A DNA stretch of 64,000 bases from a virus, in IMG/VR virus record IMGVR_UViG_3300008450_000027, positions 1 through 64,000 of that record; one strand, written 5' to 3'. The notes under the pieces are model-generated. The model had not been told where the DNA came from. It was given only the letters and a program-made list of their open reading frames with translations, and searched no databases. Below are positions 43,066-50,529 of this stretch, one piece after another; position 1 is the first letter of the stretch; every line of letters starts with the position of its first letter. Both the position numbers and the translations under genes were made by a program.

Positions 43066-44877
43066 TTGATAAATATTAAAATTTTTGTTATTTTTAAAAT
43101 AAAAGGTATTTTGGATATCGGACAACAACTAATAGAACACAAAGCTTTAGACTTACTCGACGTGTATTCCGGGTCGAATAATTATATATTGTTTTTAAAA
43201 AACAAAAAAGAAACAAATAAAAAATTTTACCCGACTAGAACTCAAGCTGACTACATTGTAAATTATTTTGACACCATACCAAAAGTGGCTAGAAAATGGG
43301 TTGAGTTGGATACATACTTCGCACAAAAATTTTCAGAGGAAAAATATCTATTAAAGGTACCAGAAAAGGTATACGTAGAGAAACTTCTTGTTGAGAAAGA
43401 TAAATCGTACCATATATGGGCTAAATTCTTTGAGGAGGATCAACTAAGTGAGTTTTGGGTTCCAAAATCATCACTAATTAAATCACAAACCACAAAGGAC
43501 GTAACTATAGATTACTCAAAGTATTCACATAGACCACCCCTACAACATCAAAAAGAAGCGATTGAAAAACTTGTTGGGTCCAGAAGATATATTTTAGCTG
43601 ACGATATGGGTCTTGGTAAAACAACATCAACCATCATCGCAGCACTTGAAACAGGATCCAAAAAGATACTGATAGTGTGTCCAGCGTCGTTAAAAATAAA
43701 TTGGCAGAGAGAGATCGAGAATTATTCAGACAGAAGTGTTTATATCTGTGAAGGTAAGAAATTTTCAACCGAACACGATTTTGTTATTGTTAACTATGAC
43801 ATTATAAAAAATTTCCACGATCCCAAGAATCCAAACGAGTCGTTAATTACTCAGTCAAATTTTGATTTGGTTATTATGGATGAAGCACACATGATTTCAA
43901 ATACCCAAGCACAAAGAACCAAAGTTATTAATAATTTTGTGAAAGGAATTAAGTATGTTTGGTTATTGACTGGTACACCAATGACATCCAGACCTATGAA
44001 TTATTATAATTTGTTATCGATAATTGAAAGTCCGGTAGCTCAAAACTGGATGGCGTACGCCATAAGGTATTGTCAGGGATACCAATTCAGAGCTGGTAAC
44101 AGGAAAGTATGGAATGTTTCGGGAGCCTCAAACCTGGAAGAATTACGTGACCGAACATCAAAACAAGTTTTACGACGATTAAAGGAGGATGTGTTGGATT
44201 TACCTGAAAAAATAATATCCCCAATTTATTTAAGATTAAAATCAAAAGAGTATGAGGAAGTTATGGGTGAATACTATGATTGGTATGATAAAAATCCAGA
44301 CGAATCTTCATCGTTAACTGTACAGTTTTCTAAATTAATGAAGGTTAGAAAAATCATCGCGAATGAAAAAGTTAACCAAACAATTGAGATTGCTGAAAAC
44401 ATTATTGAACAAGGTAAGAAAGTTATTATTTTCACAAACTTTACAGACACACTCCAGTTAATACACAACCACTTCAAAAAAGAATCGGTATATCTTGACG
44501 GTAGTTGTTCAAAACAACAAAGACAACACTCCGTTGATCAGTTCCAGGAAAATGAAAAAATAAAAGTTTTTGTTGGGAATTTAAAAGCTGCTGGTGTTGG
44601 TTTAACTTTAACATCCGCTGAGGTTGTCATAATGAACGATTTGTCATTTGTACCGGCGGAACACTCCCAAGCTGAGGACAGAGCTTACCGATACGGTCAA
44701 AAGAATAATGTCATTGTTTACTACCCCCTATTTGACAACACAATAGAAGGTATCATATATGATATATTAAATAATAAAAAACAAGTTATTAGAACCGTAA
44801 TGGGTGATGGGGAAATAGAACAAACTAGTGGTGACATGGTTGAGGAAATTTTAAATCTAATAAACAAACGTAGATAG
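43066..44877 (+). CDS. SNF2-family DNA translocase/helicase (SMARCAL1-like motifs)
   Basis: Up to 603 residues. It has a full SF2/SNF2 motif set: H-Q-K-E-A-I-E-K-L (motif 0/Q); D-D-M-G-L-G-K-T near residue 180; C-P-A-S-L-K-I-N-W; V-I-M-D-E-A-H near 270; L-L-T-G-T-P-M; then F-T-N-F-T-D-T, Y-L-D-G-S-C-S, G-A/V-G-L-T-L-T-S-A and Q-A-E-D-R-A-Y-R-Y-G-Q. It resembles annealing helicases that remodel forks, possibly a functional counterpart of T4 UvsW. There is no ATG in frame before the Walker A region: the start must be TTG at 43066, TTG at 43111 or another non-ATG codon; 43111 leaves room for the divergent promoter. Confidence 0.85.
   Translation: MINIKIFVIFKIKGILDIGQQLIEHKALDLLDVYSGSNNYILFLKNKKETNKKFYPTRTQADYIVNYFDTIPKVARKWVELDTYFAQKFSEEKYLLKVPEKVYVEKLLVEKDKSYHIWAKFFEEDQLSEFWVPKSSLIKSQTTKDVTIDYSKYSHRPPLQHQKEAIEKLVGSRRYILADDMGLGKTTSTIIAALETGSKKILIVCPASLKINWQREIENYSDRSVYICEGKKFSTEHDFVIVNYDIIKNFHDPKNPNESLITQSNFDLVIMDEAHMISNTQAQRTKVINNFVKGIKYVWLLTGTPMTSRPMNYYNLLSIIESPVAQNWMAYAIRYCQGYQFRAGNRKVWNVSGASNLEELRDRTSKQVLRRLKEDVLDLPEKIISPIYLRLKSKEYEEVMGEYYDWYDKNPDESSSLTVQFSKLMKVRKIIANEKVNQTIEIAENIIEQGKKVIIFTNFTDTLQLIHNHFKKESVYLDGSCSKQQRQHSVDQFQENEKIKVFVGNLKAAGVGLTLTSAEVVIMNDLSFVPAEHSQAEDRAYRYGQKNNVIVYYPLFDNTIEGIIYDILNNKKQVIRTVMGDGEIEQTSGDMVEEILNLINKRR
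43068..43075 (-). promoter_or_regulatory. TATTTATC element upstream of gp14-like gene
   Basis: The minus strand reads TATTTATC 15 bases before the gp14-like ATG, within the very short divergent space shared with the plus-strand helicase. If the TTG at 43066 were the helicase start, the element would lie inside its first codons, which favours a later helicase start. Confidence 0.35.
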
Positions 44878-44909
44878 TCATCTTTTATTATTGGTAATAT
44901 TTATCATTA

Positions 44910-46007
44910 ATGAAAGTTAATGTCAAACATATTAAATGTGATATGTCTTCGGAAGATAGAAAATTAACCGACGACTTTATCAGATACCTACAGAAAAAAA
45001 TTCCGATTAAACGTGAAATTACCATAAATTTTGTTGGTGAAAGAATTGGTAGTATGTCAACTGGTGGTCACCACCCAGAACGAGGTATAAAAGTTCTAAC
45101 AAAAAATAGATTAAACCGGGACATATTAAGAACATTAGCTCATGAATGGGTTCACGAATACCAACGAGATGTTTTGAAACGTGAACGTGGTGAGGATATT
45201 GGTGGACAAAACGAAGACGAAGCTAACGCGTACGCTGGTCGACTGGTTAAAATGTTTGAAAGGGACTACCCACAATACGAAAATTTAGTTTATGAAAGTT
45301 TATATGGGGTTGAAAAAAAACTTAACCTAATCAGTGAACAATTAGTGATTCAGGAAAAAACAAATTTAAGATCTGAATTACTTATGGAAATGAAAAAAAT
45401 TGGTATAGAAAGATTACCATATTCATATTCATCAATGAGTCAATTTGTGGATCCAAAAACAATGGACATCCATTATAACAAACATTATAAAGGGTATGTT
45501 AAAAAACTTAATGACGCGTTGTCCAAAAAAAACTACAAAGGTGATTTAGAATTGGAAAGTATTATTAGAACCATAAGTAAGTATAACGATACAATTAGGA
45601 ACAACGCTGGGGGTGCGTTTAATCACGCGTTGTTCTGGAAAATGTTATCACCAAAGAAACAAGTACCAAAAGGTGAAGTTTACGAGAAAATCACAAAACA
45701 ATACGGGAATATTAAAAAAATGAAAGATGAATTTGAATCGGTAGCTAAAGATCGATTCGGATCTGGATGGGTTTGGTTGGTATTAACCAAAACAAATAGA
45801 TTGAAAATTGTATCTACACCCAACCAAGATAACCCATTAATGAATACAGTTAAAGATGGGGGGTACCCAATTTTAGGTTTAGATTTATGGGAACACGCTT
45901 ATTATTTAAAATACCAAAACAAACGTGATGAATATATTAAAAAGTTTTGGAATCACGTTAATTGGGGATTTGTTAATGAGTTATACCTTCTTAGAACAAA
46001 ACAATAA
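44910..46007 (+). CDS. Zincin metallopeptidase-like domain fused to Fe/Mn superoxide dismutase
   Basis: 365 residues with two parts. Residues ~1-150: H78-E-W-V-H82 on a helix, with E104 (N-E-D-E-A-N-A-Y-A) as probable third zinc ligand, the gluzincin layout. Residues ~169-365: a complete Fe/Mn SOD, L-P-Y-S-Y-S-S at the start; metal ligands H188, H239 (G-G-A-F-N-H-A-L-F-W), D325 and H329 (L-D-L-W-E-H-A-Y-Y); gateway Y196; and N-H-V-N-W at the end. The G-G-A-F-N-H form suggests Mn or cambialistic metal use. SOD converts superoxide to peroxide; the peptidase target is unknown. It lies between the SNF2 helicase and neck genes and has no signal peptide. This fusion is unfamiliar to me. Confidence 0.85.
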   Translation: MKVNVKHIKCDMSSEDRKLTDDFIRYLQKKIPIKREITINFVGERIGSMSTGGHHPERGIKVLTKNRLNRDILRTLAHEWVHEYQRDVLKRERGEDIGGQNEDEANAYAGRLVKMFERDYPQYENLVYESLYGVEKKLNLISEQLVIQEKTNLRSELLMEMKKIGIERLPYSYSSMSQFVDPKTMDIHYNKHYKGYVKKLNDALSKKNYKGDLELESIIRTISKYNDTIRNNAGGAFNHALFWKMLSPKKQVPKGEVYEKITKQYGNIKKMKDEFESVAKDRFGSGWVWLVLTKTNRLKIVSTPNQDNPLMNTVKDGGYPILGLDLWEHAYYLKYQNKRDEYIKKFWNHVNWGFVNELYLLRTKQ

Positions 46008-46031
46008 GATATTTATATAAAAACAAGTATC

Positions 46032-47159
46032 ATGGCAATAATTCAAGAACCTGAAAGAAGTAAATTGTACACCCAAATAAGACATTTACTTGGTGCTCCA
46101 CAAAGAAGTGTTGAGTTGGAGGACGAACAAATGGACACACTGTTGGAATTCTCAATCGATGAATATTCACAATACATCCAAGACTGGTTAATTGAATCCC
46201 AATGGACAAATTTATATAATCTAAACATGGATACTCAGTCATTGTCAAGAGCGTTCACAACTAGAAGTTTAGATTATGAAACAAGATATACTTACGCTTA
46301 TTCAAAAATAGTTGGTCTTCAGGCCGGTGGTGATTACGTTTTGAAAAAAGATTACATCCAATTAGTACCTAATCAACAAATATATGAAATCCCAGCTAAT
46401 AGGGAATTAAATGAGTTACTTTGGTTTACACCAGCTGAGTTAAATAACACTATGTTTGACCCTTGGTCATTTGGTGCTTTAGGTGTCGGTGGTGGACTAG
46501 GTGGTGGTGGTGGACTAGCACAGATGGGTAATATGGGTGGTAGTTACTTTATGATGCCGGTATTTGATATGTTATTACGAATGCAGGAAATTAACATTCA
46601 AAGAAGAATAATTGTTGGTGATTTAACGTATAGAGTTACAGCTTTACCTGATGGTAAAAAAGCTATTCACTTAATGAATACACCAGGTGGTAAGTTTGAC
46701 TTCGGTAACTCAACACTCACTAGAGGTAAAGTTTGGTATTGGTATTATGACGTTGGTCCTGAAGATAGGGACAAATGTTTAAAATTAAATCCAGACATCA
46801 TTACAATGCCATCTGACGTACCGTTTGATAGGATGAGTTGGGTTGACTTAAATAACCCATCACAGATCTGGGTTAGAAGATGGTTTATTGCTTATTGTAA
46901 AGAAACTTTAGCTAGGGTACGTGGTAAGTTTAGTGGGAATTTAAAAACTCCGGATGGTGATTTAACGATGGATTACACTTCATTAGCTACCGAAGCTAAA
47001 GATGAGAAAACAAAATTAATCGAGGAACTTATTGGAGCTGAAGGTAGATTAACCAGACTTAAACCAGAAAAGGTTATGGAACGTGAGGCTTTAATCGCTG
47101 AAAATCTAAACAAATCAATGAAGTTTAGAGCAATGCCAAGTCAAATTTATGTCATTTAA
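46032..47159 (+). CDS. Neck protein, gp13-like
   Basis: 375 residues. Its features include an N-terminal helical block (R-H-L-L-G-A-P-Q-R-S-V-E-L-E-D-E-Q), S-I-D-E-Y-S-Q-Y-I-Q-D-W, a Y-V-L-K-K-D-Y-I-Q-L-V-P-N-Q-Q-I-Y-E-I-P-A-N-R-E strand, a glycine-rich insert (~155-180), and C-terminal helices containing I-A-Y-C-K-E-T-L-A-R-V-R-G-K-F, which I associate with gp13-type neck/connector proteins. In T4, gp13 joins gp14 on the portal and gates DNA. The start follows A/T-only sequence with GATATTTATA 14 bases upstream. Its length exceeds T4 gp13 (309). The stop overlaps the next ORF by 11 bases. Confidence 0.65.
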   Translation: MAIIQEPERSKLYTQIRHLLGAPQRSVELEDEQMDTLLEFSIDEYSQYIQDWLIESQWTNLYNLNMDTQSLSRAFTTRSLDYETRYTYAYSKIVGLQAGGDYVLKKDYIQLVPNQQIYEIPANRELNELLWFTPAELNNTMFDPWSFGALGVGGGLGGGGGLAQMGNMGGSYFMMPVFDMLLRMQEINIQRRIIVGDLTYRVTALPDGKKAIHLMNTPGGKFDFGNSTLTRGKVWYWYYDVGPEDRDKCLKLNPDIITMPSDVPFDRMSWVDLNNPSQIWVRRWFIAYCKETLARVRGKFSGNLKTPDGDLTMDYTSLATEAKDEKTKLIEELIGAEGRLTRLKPEKVMEREALIAENLNKSMKFRAMPSQIYVI

Positions 47160-47508
47160 AATAACAAACATATCACCAAGAAAAACCGTAATGAGAGGAC
47201 CACAAAGTATAAGTGTACCAGTAAATAAAAAACCGGTTAGTAAAGTAGTTGACACACCAGAATATAAAGTATCAAATGAAACTTTATTAATTGTTCGAGG
47301 TACCCAAGAATCAACAATAACTTTAAACTCGGTAGATAATCACATGATTATCGTTAAGTCATTAACAACGGTATTGGTTAAACCTGACATTGGTAAAATT
47401 GATGAGGAGTGGGACGAACTAATGATGGAAAAAGGTTCGTGTGTACAATTATTTTTTGTCGATGGTAATTGGTACATACTATCATCAGATGGACTGAAGA
47501 TAGATTAA
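47149..47508 (+). CDS. Hypothetical small beta protein, 119 aa
   Basis: Starts 11 bases inside the gp13-like gene (MSFKITNISPRKTVMRG), so translation is probably coupled. The sequence alternates hydrophobic and polar residues (L-L-I-V-R-G, I-T-L-N, H-M-I-I-V-K-S-L, C-V-Q-L-F-F-V-D-G-N-W-Y-I-L-S-S-D-G), a beta-sandwich look often seen in phage head or neck decoration proteins; the last segment resembles a D-G-x-W-Y-I-x-S strand of fibre C-termini. The last 24 bases overlap the 3' end of the DNA polymerase gene on the other strand. Function not recognised. Confidence 0.65.
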   Translation: MSFKITNISPRKTVMRGPQSISVPVNKKPVSKVVDTPEYKVSNETLLIVRGTQESTITLNSVDNHMIIVKSLTTVLVKPDIGKIDEEWDELMMEKGSCVQLFFVDGNWYILSSDGLKID

Positions 47509-50442
47509 GTCACCCTCATCCACATATTTTAACATAACTGGGTCAGCGTCTTTGTACATGTGGTAAGGACTAACACCCACTTTTTCCCAAAAAAATCTTT
47601 CATCTTTTGTTATATACATAACATCCCTATCTAGATCATCCTGATCTTTCTGTTCAAATGGTTGACCGTTTATTAGTTGGGATTGTTCTTTAGTAAAGAA
47701 AGATCTATCTTCAGGTTTTGTTACCAATATGGAATCACGGATTTCTGTTTTAAACACAACTAGTAGTGGTTCCACTCGTTTGTTAAATGTAGATACAGCT
47801 CTTGGTATGTTGTATTCCCCTAACATTCCCGGATTATTTTCCAAGTCTGACGGATCAATTCTATAACAATTAAGTTGTATAACCGAATCTGAACTAGACG
47901 ATCTATACGCTACATCTGTTGGTACTCCGGTGTTAGATTCTTTATTTTTAGAGTCACTACGTACCCAGTTATCGTCTGACCAGGATTTTTCCCAACCATT
48001 GTTTAATAAGTATTGTTCTTTATTCTTATAATCAGATCTTTCACCTTCTGAAAAGAACAATCTTACCTGTTCCTCACTCCACCCCCTCTTTGGTCTATTA
48101 ACTTTCTGAACATCCCCCTGGGAAACTTTTGTTCCATTATTAACATAATAAATAACATCACCTAGACTTACATTTAAATTATCTTTAATAACAAGTTCCA
48201 TGTGAGCTTGTCTAGACATTAAACTACCAGCTTTTGTTCTTTGTGTACTACGTATTTTGTAATCCTTTACGGTTTGTTTTATCCTACCCTTATTAGCGAT
48301 CTCAGATAATGGTATTTTCTGATCACAAATCTTTTGTAAGTACTCATAGTACCACTCAATAAATTCCTGACCCTTACCATCTAATAATAACTTAATACCT
48401 TTTTCTAAGAATACCTCAATGTATTTTGGCATCTTCTTAGACTTAATACTATTACCAGTTAACTTTATTTTTCCTTTAGCTGTGATAAGAGCGTAGTTCT
48501 TTCTAGATAAATTAATACACGCTGGCCATTGACCATCAGTGTCTAGAGCCATTTCACCTCTCATCGCTAGGTCGTTAAACTCCATCACATCAGCTTCCTC
48601 ACCAACATATTCCTTACCCTCAACGACTTTCCAGTTTAACCCCTTACCGACGTATCTTCTGGATTCAGTACCATCAGGTACCGAAAAGTTAATACCATCG
48701 GTATCCATCACCAACGGGACATACCCACGATCCATGAAGAAATGGATCATCATACGAAGATATTGTCTACCGGTACATGTGATCATTTCACCTTTATCGA
48801 TATCAGCCCAGTGAAATACTTGTGGAGCTGATAACGCACCAAACATGGAGTTAATGAAAATCTTAACTGGTAATTGTTTACGGTCAAATGATAATGATTT
48901 TTTCTTATCTATTGTTGAATACTCTTCAGCTAAGTTTTTATACATAATACGAGAGTTCCTAAAGTAAGATAATAAACCTTTCATAACTCCAGTCACATCA
49001 CACTCCGGGAATACATCGTGAACTAATTGGATTGACGGGTATAGTGAAGAGTAGTCAAGTTTTAATACATTTCTGGAGTACCCGGTTTTTATTAACCTAG
49101 ATAATCCACCGACAAATTCACGTCTTTCTTGTTTACCTGGAACAGCTAATCCATTTTTATATGACCAAGCCAACATTAATATTTTCCATAGAGTAGCGGT
49201 ACCCATGGTGGACACCCTCTCATATGTGGTTGGTAGTAATGACGCGAGAAGAAAAGATCCCTGATTATATTCATCATCAACCAATAATGTTTCTTCTAAG
49301 TCATCATCAAGATACCTCTCAACAATATCATCACCAGTTGTTTTTATGTATGTGTCAGACCTTCTTTCACACACCTCATCGACATTCGGATCAACACCAA
49401 CCTTTTTATAATTACCATTTTTAATGTTTAACCAATATTCTTCCTTATCCCTATACATTGGACCAATTCTAGTATGGTCAATATAGATTCGATCTTCAGC
49501 TTCAGCGTCAATAAATTTTGTGATATACTTAAGACCGGCTTCCTTAATGTTTGAGTTAATCGCTTGAGCTCTACGAACTGAATGTAGTATGTCAATAACA
49601 TTATAACCCCATATCTGAGTCTGGGGGAATTTCTCAACCTCATTAGCTAATTTTAGTAATGAATCTTTTTGTGATATTGATTTATCTTTGGACAATGACT
49701 TACATATTCTTTTAATATCTAAGTTTAACATTTTACACCTTTCAAATATCCAATTCCAGTCAAAGTTAAATGAGTTGTACCCAGCTACTATTGATGGTTT
49801 AATCTCGTCAATAATTCTAAAGAATTCGGTAATTCCTCTTCTTTCTTCATCCTCATCAGAACACTCAATTACTTTTTTGTATCCTTTATTTGTTTTAATT
49901 CCTATCATGAATATACGACCGTCTTTAGGTTCTAGAGCGGTCGTCTCCAAGTCGAATACAAGTCTAGTGATATCATTGTATTCTTCAAAACCTTTAAATA
50001 ATCTTTTTTCTTTTGATATTAAGTATTGTTCTACCGGATTTAGAACTAATATTCTATCCTTAGTATTTTCACCCCAAGGATCCAATCCACCATCTCTAAA
50101 GAACTGAATCAAGGACCTGTAACCTTTTAATGATTTAACCATGAATGTTAATCCAGATTCCAGTCTTTCATTCCCATCGGTACGTAATTTTTCAATCATT
50201 ATACCGTACTTGGTCATAGCTTGTTTTTGTAAATCCTTTGACGAGTTGTAGAAGTTTAAACCTCTTAAGTCACCCACCCAAGCGAACGCTATTAATGTGT
50301 CTCGTTGGACTGTTTTACCCTTACCGGGTACTTCTTTAATTTTGTAAATGTGATCTGATTTGTGATCAAACTCTACGGAAACAATATATTCTTCCGGGTC
50401 GTTTCCTTCTAGGAAATTTTTAATTTCTTCTTGTGATATCAT
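47485..50442 (-). CDS. DNA polymerase, family B (T4 gp43-like)
   Basis: 985 residues, close to T4 gp43 (898). Exonuclease motif I is V-F-D-L-E-T near residue 163 and Exo II is A-G-Y-N-S-F-N-F-D near 214. Polymerase motif A is L-K-L-D-Y-S-S-L-Y-P-S near 464, motif B is K-I-F-I-N-S-M-F-G-A near 527, and motif C is M-D-T-D-G near 580. All catalytic acids (D/E in exo, two Asp in pol) are present, so both proofreading and synthesis should be active. It replicates the phage genome. It has a host-like promoter and a hairpin leader of its own. The 3' end overlaps a plus-strand gene tail-to-tail. Confidence 0.93.
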   Translation of the reverse strand: MISQEEIKNFLEGNDPEEYIVSVEFDHKSDHIYKIKEVPGKGKTVQRDTLIAFAWVGDLRGLNFYNSSKDLQKQAMTKYGIMIEKLRTDGNERLESGLTFMVKSLKGYRSLIQFFRDGGLDPWGENTKDRILVLNPVEQYLISKEKRLFKGFEEYNDITRLVFDLETTALEPKDGRIFMIGIKTNKGYKKVIECSDEDEERRGITEFFRIIDEIKPSIVAGYNSFNFDWNWIFERCKMLNLDIKRICKSLSKDKSISQKDSLLKLANEVEKFPQTQIWGYNVIDILHSVRRAQAINSNIKEAGLKYITKFIDAEAEDRIYIDHTRIGPMYRDKEEYWLNIKNGNYKKVGVDPNVDEVCERRSDTYIKTTGDDIVERYLDDDLEETLLVDDEYNQGSFLLASLLPTTYERVSTMGTATLWKILMLAWSYKNGLAVPGKQERREFVGGLSRLIKTGYSRNVLKLDYSSLYPSIQLVHDVFPECDVTGVMKGLLSYFRNSRIMYKNLAEEYSTIDKKKSLSFDRKQLPVKIFINSMFGALSAPQVFHWADIDKGEMITCTGRQYLRMMIHFFMDRGYVPLVMDTDGINFSVPDGTESRRYVGKGLNWKVVEGKEYVGEEADVMEFNDLAMRGEMALDTDGQWPACINLSRKNYALITAKGKIKLTGNSIKSKKMPKYIEVFLEKGIKLLLDGKGQEFIEWYYEYLQKICDQKIPLSEIANKGRIKQTVKDYKIRSTQRTKAGSLMSRQAHMELVIKDNLNVSLGDVIYYVNNGTKVSQGDVQKVNRPKRGWSEEQVRLFFSEGERSDYKNKEQYLLNNGWEKSWSDDNWVRSDSKNKESNTGVPTDVAYRSSSSDSVIQLNCYRIDPSDLENNPGMLGEYNIPRAVSTFNKRVEPLLVVFKTEIRDSILVTKPEDRSFFTKEQSQLINGQPFEQKDQDDLDRDVMYITKDERFFWEKVGVSPYHMYKDADPVMLKYVDEGDLIYLQSI

Positions 50443-50465
50443 TTGTTAAATTTTGGTGTATTAGC

Positions 50466-50484
50466 TATCGTAACCTTTACGATA
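50466..50484 (-). promoter_or_regulatory. Leader hairpin upstream of DNA polymerase gene
   Basis: An 8-bp perfect inverted repeat (TATCGTAA / TTACGATA, loop 3 bases) lies 24 bases before the polymerase ATG and just downstream of its predicted transcription start. T4 gp43 represses its own translation by binding a hairpin in its leader; this one has a different loop size, so a similar role is only a hypothesis. It could also stabilise the mRNA 5' end or be a DNA operator. Confidence 0.5.
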
Positions 50485-50497
50485 TTTACCTTGACCA

Positions 50498-50529
50498 CAA
50501 AGATATAATAAAAAAATAATTAAATCAAA
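50498..50529 (-). promoter_or_regulatory. Bacteroidota-type promoter for DNA polymerase gene
   Basis: On the minus strand, TTTG (50529-50526), a 20-base spacer and TATCTTTG (50505-50498) fit TTTG-N19-21-TAnnTTTG exactly. It abuts the stop codon of the upstream fibre gene (50530). Transcription would start near 50491, giving a leader of about 50 bases that begins with the hairpin. The same arrangement of elements precedes the HAD gene. Confidence 0.65.
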
